Shown here one piece after another: positions 60,362 through 64,000 of a stretch of 64,000 nucleotides of DNA. Within the stretch, counting starts at the first letter, position 1; each line of letters opens with the position of its first letter. Both the position numbers and the translations under genes were made by a program. The notes beneath the pieces are model-generated. The model saw only the letters and a list, made by a program, of their open reading frames with translations. It had not been told where the DNA came from and searched no databases. Origin of the DNA: Dongia_B sp964406155 (GTDB taxonomy: Bacteria; Pseudomonadota; Alphaproteobacteria; Dongiales; Dongiaceae); the NCBI GenBank assembly GCA_964406155.1, contig CAYOQR010000017.1, forward strand, positions 1 to 64,000, written 5' to 3'.

Positions 60362-61759
60362 TCAGCGCGGCAGGCGAACCGTTACCAGCAATCCACCCCC
60401 CGGCCGATCGCCCAGACTGATCTCGCCGCCATGGGCGAGGACGATGCTCTGGACGATGGCCAGTCCCAGCCCCGTGCCGCCGCCGTCGCGGTTACGCGAG
60501 GCCTCAAGGCGATAGAAGGGGCGGAAGACCAGTTCGCGGCGGTCCGCCGGAATGCCCGCCCCCCGGTCCTCGATCGTCACCACCAGTTGGTTGGGTTTGG
60601 TCTGGATCGTCAGATCGGCCTGGTTGCCGTATTTCACCGCATTGTCGACCAGATTGCTGAAGCAACGGCGCAAGGCGAGCGGCCGGCCGCTCAGGAGATA
60701 GTTCCCTTCCGGCATTGGCGCCAATGCCGCACCCGGCATATCGGCGACGATCTCGTGCAGCAACTGCGCCAGATCGAGCTGCACCGCCGGCTCGCGGTCG
60801 TTATCTTCGCGGGCGAAGGCCAGGGTCGATCTGATCATCGCCTCCATCTCGTCGAGATCCGCCAGCATGCGGCGCTGAGCTTCCTGATCCTCGACGAATT
60901 CGGCCCGCAAGCGCAGGCGGGTAATCGGCGTCCGCAAGTCGTGGGAAATAGCGGCGATCATCTGCGTCCGGCCTTCCACCAGGCGGCGCAGCCGCGCCTG
61001 CATCTCGTTGAAGGCATGGGCCGCGCGACGCACCTCGATCGACCCGGTTTCCGGCACCGGCGATTCCAGGTTGCCGCGGCCGATCGCCTCCGCCGCCTGG
61101 GTGAAACGGGCGAGCGGCCGGGTCAGGCGATAGACCGGGAACAGGCTGAGGGCGATGGCGACGGCGACGGTCAGAACGATCGACAGGATCACGTCCCAGG
61201 AGGCGACGGGCAGCGAACTGACCGCAGCCACATCGAAATTCAACCAGTTGCCGTCGATCAACTGAATGGCGACGCGGAACCGGCGATCGGCCGATTGGCG
61301 GCTGAGAATCTGCGCCGTGCGGTCCTGATCGTTGTCCCAGAATTCCGGCCAGATGCGGCGGAACCAACTGGCATTGTCCTGGGCCTGGGGGGCGTAATTC
61401 ACCCGCACCTGGCGCCAGTGGATGTCGAGGAGCCGCGCCTTCACCACGTCGCGCAGGCGCGCGCAGCGCCGGTCCGGCGGCGTCGCCTCGCCGACCGCGC
61501 TGCGATCGCTGACCGCGACATACAGTGATGACCGGCTGATCGCCGTCGCGACGCCGCCGCGCAGGATCGGCGCGGTGTTTTCCAGGAAGGAGACGATCGA
61601 GGCGATGCGCTCGGCCGCTCGCACATCTTCCAGCGCGGTAATCGTCTGGTTGCGGTTGATGTTATGAAACAGCGTGGTCGCGAGCTGCGAAGCGCAGATA
61701 CCGGTCACGACGATGACCATCAGCCAGTCGACGATACTGTCCGGCAGGAAGCGGCGCAT
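60362..61759 (-). CDS. Membrane sensor histidine kinase (EnvZ/CpxA type)
   Basis: A 465-residue kinase with two membrane helices (DWLMVIVVTGICASQLATTL near 11-30 and VILSIVLTVAVAIALSLF near 190-207) around a ~160-residue periplasmic sensor. A HAMP domain (RLTRPLARFTQAAEAIGRGNL) follows, then the H-box MIAAISHDLRTPITRLRLRAE (His273) and ATPase motifs NLVDNAVKYG, DRGAGIP and GGGTGLGLAIV. It lies 9 nt after the response regulator, co-transcribed. The signal is unknown; the divergent Do protease suggests envelope stress. Confidence 0.93.
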   Translation of the reverse strand: MRRFLPDSIVDWLMVIVVTGICASQLATTLFHNINRNQTITALEDVRAAERIASIVSFLENTAPILRGGVATAISRSSLYVAVSDRSAVGEATPPDRRCARLRDVVKARLLDIHWRQVRVNYAPQAQDNASWFRRIWPEFWDNDQDRTAQILSRQSADRRFRVAIQLIDGNWLNFDVAAVSSLPVASWDVILSIVLTVAVAIALSLFPVYRLTRPLARFTQAAEAIGRGNLESPVPETGSIEVRRAAHAFNEMQARLRRLVEGRTQMIAAISHDLRTPITRLRLRAEFVEDQEAQRRMLADLDEMEAMIRSTLAFAREDNDREPAVQLDLAQLLHEIVADMPGAALAPMPEGNYLLSGRPLALRRCFSNLVDNAVKYGNQADLTIQTKPNQLVVTIEDRGAGIPADRRELVFRPFYRLEASRNRDGGGTGLGLAIVQSIVLAHGGEISLGDRPGGGLLVTVRLPR

Positions 61760-61768
61760 CCCGGTGAC

Positions 61769-62500
61769 CTAACCCCGCGTCACGGTGGGCGTGAACATAT
61801 AGCCGCCGCCCCGCACCGTGGTGATGAGCTGGGGAACCGTGGGATCGCTTTCGATCTTGCGCCGCAGCCGGCCGACCTGGACATCGATGCTGCGGTCGAA
61901 GGCCACCGCGGCCCGGCCCTTGGCGAGATCGAGCAGGCGGTCGCGGCTCAGCACGCGCTGGGGACGTTCGGCGAAAGCCACCAGCAGATCGTATTCGCCG
62001 GTCGAAAGATCGACCGGCTCGCCGACCGGATTGGTCAGCGTGCGGCGGGCGAGATCCAGGGACCAGCCGGCGAAGCTCAACACCGGCGCCACCTCGCCAT
62101 CGCTCGGTACCGCCGTGTCCCGCTCCTCGACCCGGCGCATCACCGCCCGGATACGGGCCAGCAATTCGCGTGGGTTGAAGGGTTTCGCCAGGTAATCATC
62201 CGCCCCCAATTCCAGGCCGATGATCCGGTCGGTATCCTCCGCCACCGCCGTCAGCATGACGATGGGCACCTTCGACGTGGCGCGAATCTGGCCGCACAGG
62301 GTCAACCCGGTTTCCCCCGGCAGCATGACGTCGAGCACAATCAGGTCGATGCGCGAATCCGCCAATTGCCTGCGCATTTCCCGCCCGTCGCCGGCGGTCG
62401 AGACCCGGTAGCCATGCTTCACCAGGAAGCGGGAAAGAAGGTCGCGGATTTCACGGTCGTCATCGACGATCAGGATATGGTCGCTCTGCTCGGTGGGCAT
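61769..62500 (-). CDS. OmpR-family response regulator
   Basis: A 243-residue regulator: receiver domain with DDD (14-16), phospho-acceptor Asp57 (LIVLDVMLPGETG) and Lys in LAKPFNP, then a winged-helix domain (LSTGEYDLLVAFAERPQRVLSRDRLLDLAKG, RSIDVQVGRLRRKIE, TVRGGGYMF). First gene of the pair with the sensor kinase. A cluster of GTAAC words lies upstream, between it and the divergent protease. Confidence 0.95.
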   Translation of the reverse strand: MPTEQSDHILIVDDDREIRDLLSRFLVKHGYRVSTAGDGREMRRQLADSRIDLIVLDVMLPGETGLTLCGQIRATSKVPIVMLTAVAEDTDRIIGLELGADDYLAKPFNPRELLARIRAVMRRVEERDTAVPSDGEVAPVLSFAGWSLDLARRTLTNPVGEPVDLSTGEYDLLVAFAERPQRVLSRDRLLDLAKGRAAVAFDRSIDVQVGRLRRKIESDPTVPQLITTVRGGGYMFTPTVTRG

Positions 62501-62520
62501 GATCTACGGCGCATCAGAGG

Positions 62521-62580
62521 TTGTCGGGTCTGGTGTTGTCAGGTCCGGGGTTATCGGATCAGGGGTTGCCGGAATGGTCC
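62521..62580. repeat. 15-bp tandem repeat, four diverged copies
   Basis: Units at 62521, 62536, 62551 and 62566, each beginning TT(G/A)(T/C)CxGG, diverging progressively, just upstream of the response regulator start. Confidence 0.75.
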
Positions 62581-62654
62581 CGTCGGATCGCCGGCGGCGA
62601 ATCCCTCGGGCCGGCCCTCCGTTGCGGTCGCAAGCCCTGCTCATGAGCGGTCCA

Positions 62655-62786
62655 AAACGTAACGTTTGCAGTCTGGTCGCTCCCCTCAGTCCAAGGCGAC
62701 GGCAAAAGTGTAACTGATTGTAACAGGCGCGGGCCAGCGAGCAACAGCGTTACCAAAATCCCCACCGGCGGACATTGGGGCGTTAC
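62655..62786. promoter_or_regulatory. GTAAC cluster, candidate response-regulator sites
   Basis: GTAAC occurs at 62659-62663, 62710-62714 and 62720-62724 on the plus strand, and as GTTAC at 62749-62753 and 62782-62786. The pair at 62710 is a direct repeat with 10-bp period, the arrangement bound by OmpR-family dimers and resembling the CpxR box. The first lies in a palindrome AAACGT-A-ACGTTT (62655-62667). Confidence 0.45.
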
Positions 62787-62886
62787 CGAAGCCGCCCATC
62801 TTATCTCCTGAAGCGCGGGGGCAGCGGCGCGACAATCGACAGCCTGGCCAAGGCGGGGATAGGCCGCAGCAAAAGGATCAGACCCA

Positions 62887-64000
62887 ATGTCCGTGACGAT
62901 CACTGAAACGCCGAACCAGACCCCGACCCACCGGACCGCGACCCACCGGACCGCGACCCGCCATGCCGCGACGAAATCCCGCAGCCGCACGCGCATCCTG
63001 GGCCTGCTGGCCGGCACCGCCCTCGCCGGCATGGCCCTGATCGGCAGCGCGGAAGCCTATCCCGCCCCCGACAGTTTCGCCGATCTCGCCGCCAAGGTGA
63101 CCCCGGCGGTCGTCAACATCTCCTCTACCCACAAGGTCGCGGATAACGATACCGATGGCGGGCCGGACATGCCCTTTGCCTTCCCCAAGGGCTCGCCTTT
63201 CGAGCAGTTCTTCGGCCCCTTCATGGACCAGCAGCGCCGCAAGCATCCCAATCAGAAGGTGACCTCGCTGGGTTCCGGCTTCATCATCGATCCTAGCGGC
63301 TATATCGTGACGAATAATCACGTCATCGACGAAGCCACCGATATCGAGGTGACCACCAGCGATGGCAAGGAATATCCCGCCAAGCTGATCGGCACCGATC
63401 CGAAGACCGATCTCGCCTTGCTGAAAATCACCCCCAAGCAGCCGCTGCCGGCGGTCAATTTCGGCGACTCGGACAAGGAACGGGTCGGCGACTGGGTGAT
63501 GGCGGTCGGCAATCCCTTCGGCCTCGGCGGCACCGTCACGGCCGGCATCGTTTCGGCCCGCGGCCGCGACATCCATGAAGGCCCGTTCGACGATTTCCTG
63601 CAGATCGACGCCGCCATTAACCAGGGCAATTCCGGTGGCCCGACCTTCTCGACCAATGGCGACGTGATCGGCATCAATACCGCGATCGCCTCGCCCAGCG
63701 GCGGCAGCGTCGGTATCGGCTTCGCCATCCCCTCCAATCTCGCGAAGCCGGTGATCGAGGCGTTGCGCGAGCATGGCAGCGTCGAGCGTGGCTGGCTCGG
63801 TGTGCAGATCCAGCAGGTGACGCCGGATCTCGCCAAGGCCATGGGCCTGCCGCAGCCCGAAGGCGCGTTGGTCTCCGACGTGCAATCCGACGGACCGGGC
63901 GCCAAGGTGCTGAAGTCGGGCGACGTGATCGTCTCCTATAACGGCCAGACAGTGGATGAGATGCGGCAGTTGCCGCGGCTCGTGGCGCAGACCAAGCCGC
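62887..64000 (+). CDS. Do-family (DegP/HtrA-like) serine protease, 5' part
   Basis: The first ~371 codons of a periplasmic Do endopeptidase; the gene runs off the window. The N-terminus has a 15-bp tandem repeat (THRTA units, 62926-62970), then a signal peptide (ILGLLAGTALAGMALIGSAEA). The protease domain shows the triad: His in VTNNHVID, Asp in TDLALLKI and Ser in INQGNSGGP. The first PDZ domain begins at RGWLGVQIQQV. AAAGGA lies upstream of the ATG at 62887. Divergent from the two-component pair, an arrangement recalling CpxRA and DegP. Confidence 0.93.
   Translation, partial: MSVTITETPNQTPTHRTATHRTATRHAATKSRSRTRILGLLAGTALAGMALIGSAEAYPAPDSFADLAAKVTPAVVNISSTHKVADNDTDGGPDMPFAFPKGSPFEQFFGPFMDQQRRKHPNQKVTSLGSGFIIDPSGYIVTNNHVIDEATDIEVTTSDGKEYPAKLIGTDPKTDLALLKITPKQPLPAVNFGDSDKERVGDWVMAVGNPFGLGGTVTAGIVSARGRDIHEGPFDDFLQIDAAINQGNSGGPTFSTNGDVIGINTAIASPSGGSVGIGFAIPSNLAKPVIEALREHGSVERGWLGVQIQQVTPDLAKAMGLPQPEGALVSDVQSDGPGAKVLKSGDVIVSYNGQTVDEMRQLPRLVAQTKP
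62926..62970 (+). repeat. 15-bp tandem repeat in the protease N-terminus
   Basis: ACCCACCGGACCGCG at 62926 and 62941 (identical), then a diverged copy at 62956, encoding THRTA, THRTA and TRHAA before the signal helix. Confidence 0.9.

Larger units (their letters stand above)
62501..62886. other. Divergent region between response regulator and Do-family protease
   Basis: About 386 nt containing a 15-bp tandem repeat (62521-62580) and five GTAAC pentamers (see 62655-62786). No clear -10/-35 pair was found. Confidence 0.6.

Noticed and set aside
1..64000. CRISPR arrays, insertion sequences, integrases, rRNA genes, prophage or plasmid genes
   Set aside because: No regularly spaced direct repeats with unique spacers, no transposase or integrase motifs and no rRNA sequence were seen; the tandem repeats found have no spacers.

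Overview
The window is ordinary chromosomal DNA of a GC-rich alphaproteobacterium, most likely a member of Rhodospirillales or a close order. This rests on gene order and protein families: kdsD-lptC-lptA-lptB-rpoN-hpf-ptsN, aroA-cmk-rpsA-ihfB-lapA, ffh-rpsP-rimM-trmD-rplS-leuC, an NDUFA9-like protein next to uppP and gltDB, a FzlA-like GST-fold protein, DUF1150 beside hsp20, and a PdhS/PleC-type kinase core. I see no insertion sequence, prophage, integrase or CRISPR array. Genus-level identity cannot be settled by reading.

Layout. 1-5.3 kb (minus): translation and secretion genes (leuC start, rplS, trmD, rimM, rpsP, a VOC protein, ffh) and lapA. 5.5-10.2 kb (minus): aroA-cmk-rpsA-ihfB, with clear hairpin terminators after rpsA and ihfB. 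10.5-11.1 kb (plus): a zinc-ribbon protein and tRNA-Ala(GGC). 11.2-17.5 kb (minus): an MHS-type MFS transporter, an unknown exported protein, a fluoride module (CrcB, DUF190, upstream fluoride riboswitch) and a hybrid sensor kinase whose 3' end overlaps the riboswitch. 17.6-18.6 kb (plus): hsp20 with a ROSE-like leader, then DUF1150. 18.7-26.4 kb (minus): ptsN, hpf, rpoN, LPS transport genes, kdsD, RNase D and tRNA-Leu(CAG). 26.6-36.6 kb: NDUFA9-like protein, glutamine amidotransferase, uppP (minus), glutamate synthase gltD-gltB, FzlA-like protein. 36.7-40.8 kb: TPR protein, two enzyme-like genes, a glycosyltransferase. 41-45.6 kb (plus): rpmI-rplT, a lipoprotein, pheS-pheT. 45.7-50.5 kb: SDR dehydrogenase, lepA, TPR-sensor kinase. 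50.8-56.9 kb: small membrane protein, tRNA-Ser(GGA), ClC channel/antiporter and two tandem Kup potassium transporters. 57.1-64 kb: two uncharacterised proteins, cyclopropane fatty acid synthase, an OmpR/EnvZ-type two-component pair, and divergently the start of a Do-family protease.

The core is housekeeping (translation, SRP, LPS transport, nitrogen assimilation). An envelope/stress theme also runs through it: hsp20, fluoride export, hibernation factor, LPS transport, potassium/chloride transport, cfa, and a CpxRA/DegP-like arrangement with several GTAAC pentamers between the regulator and the protease.

The least explained signals are the ROSE-like hsp20 leader, the fluoride aptamer embedded in the end of a kinase gene, a TPR-fused PdhS-like kinase, a small acidic protein resembling the C-terminal region of type-I-secreted adhesins behind a dyad-rich leader, and many short (12-21 bp) tandem duplications in intergenic DNA and at gene ends. 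I did not find a clearly new multi-gene system.
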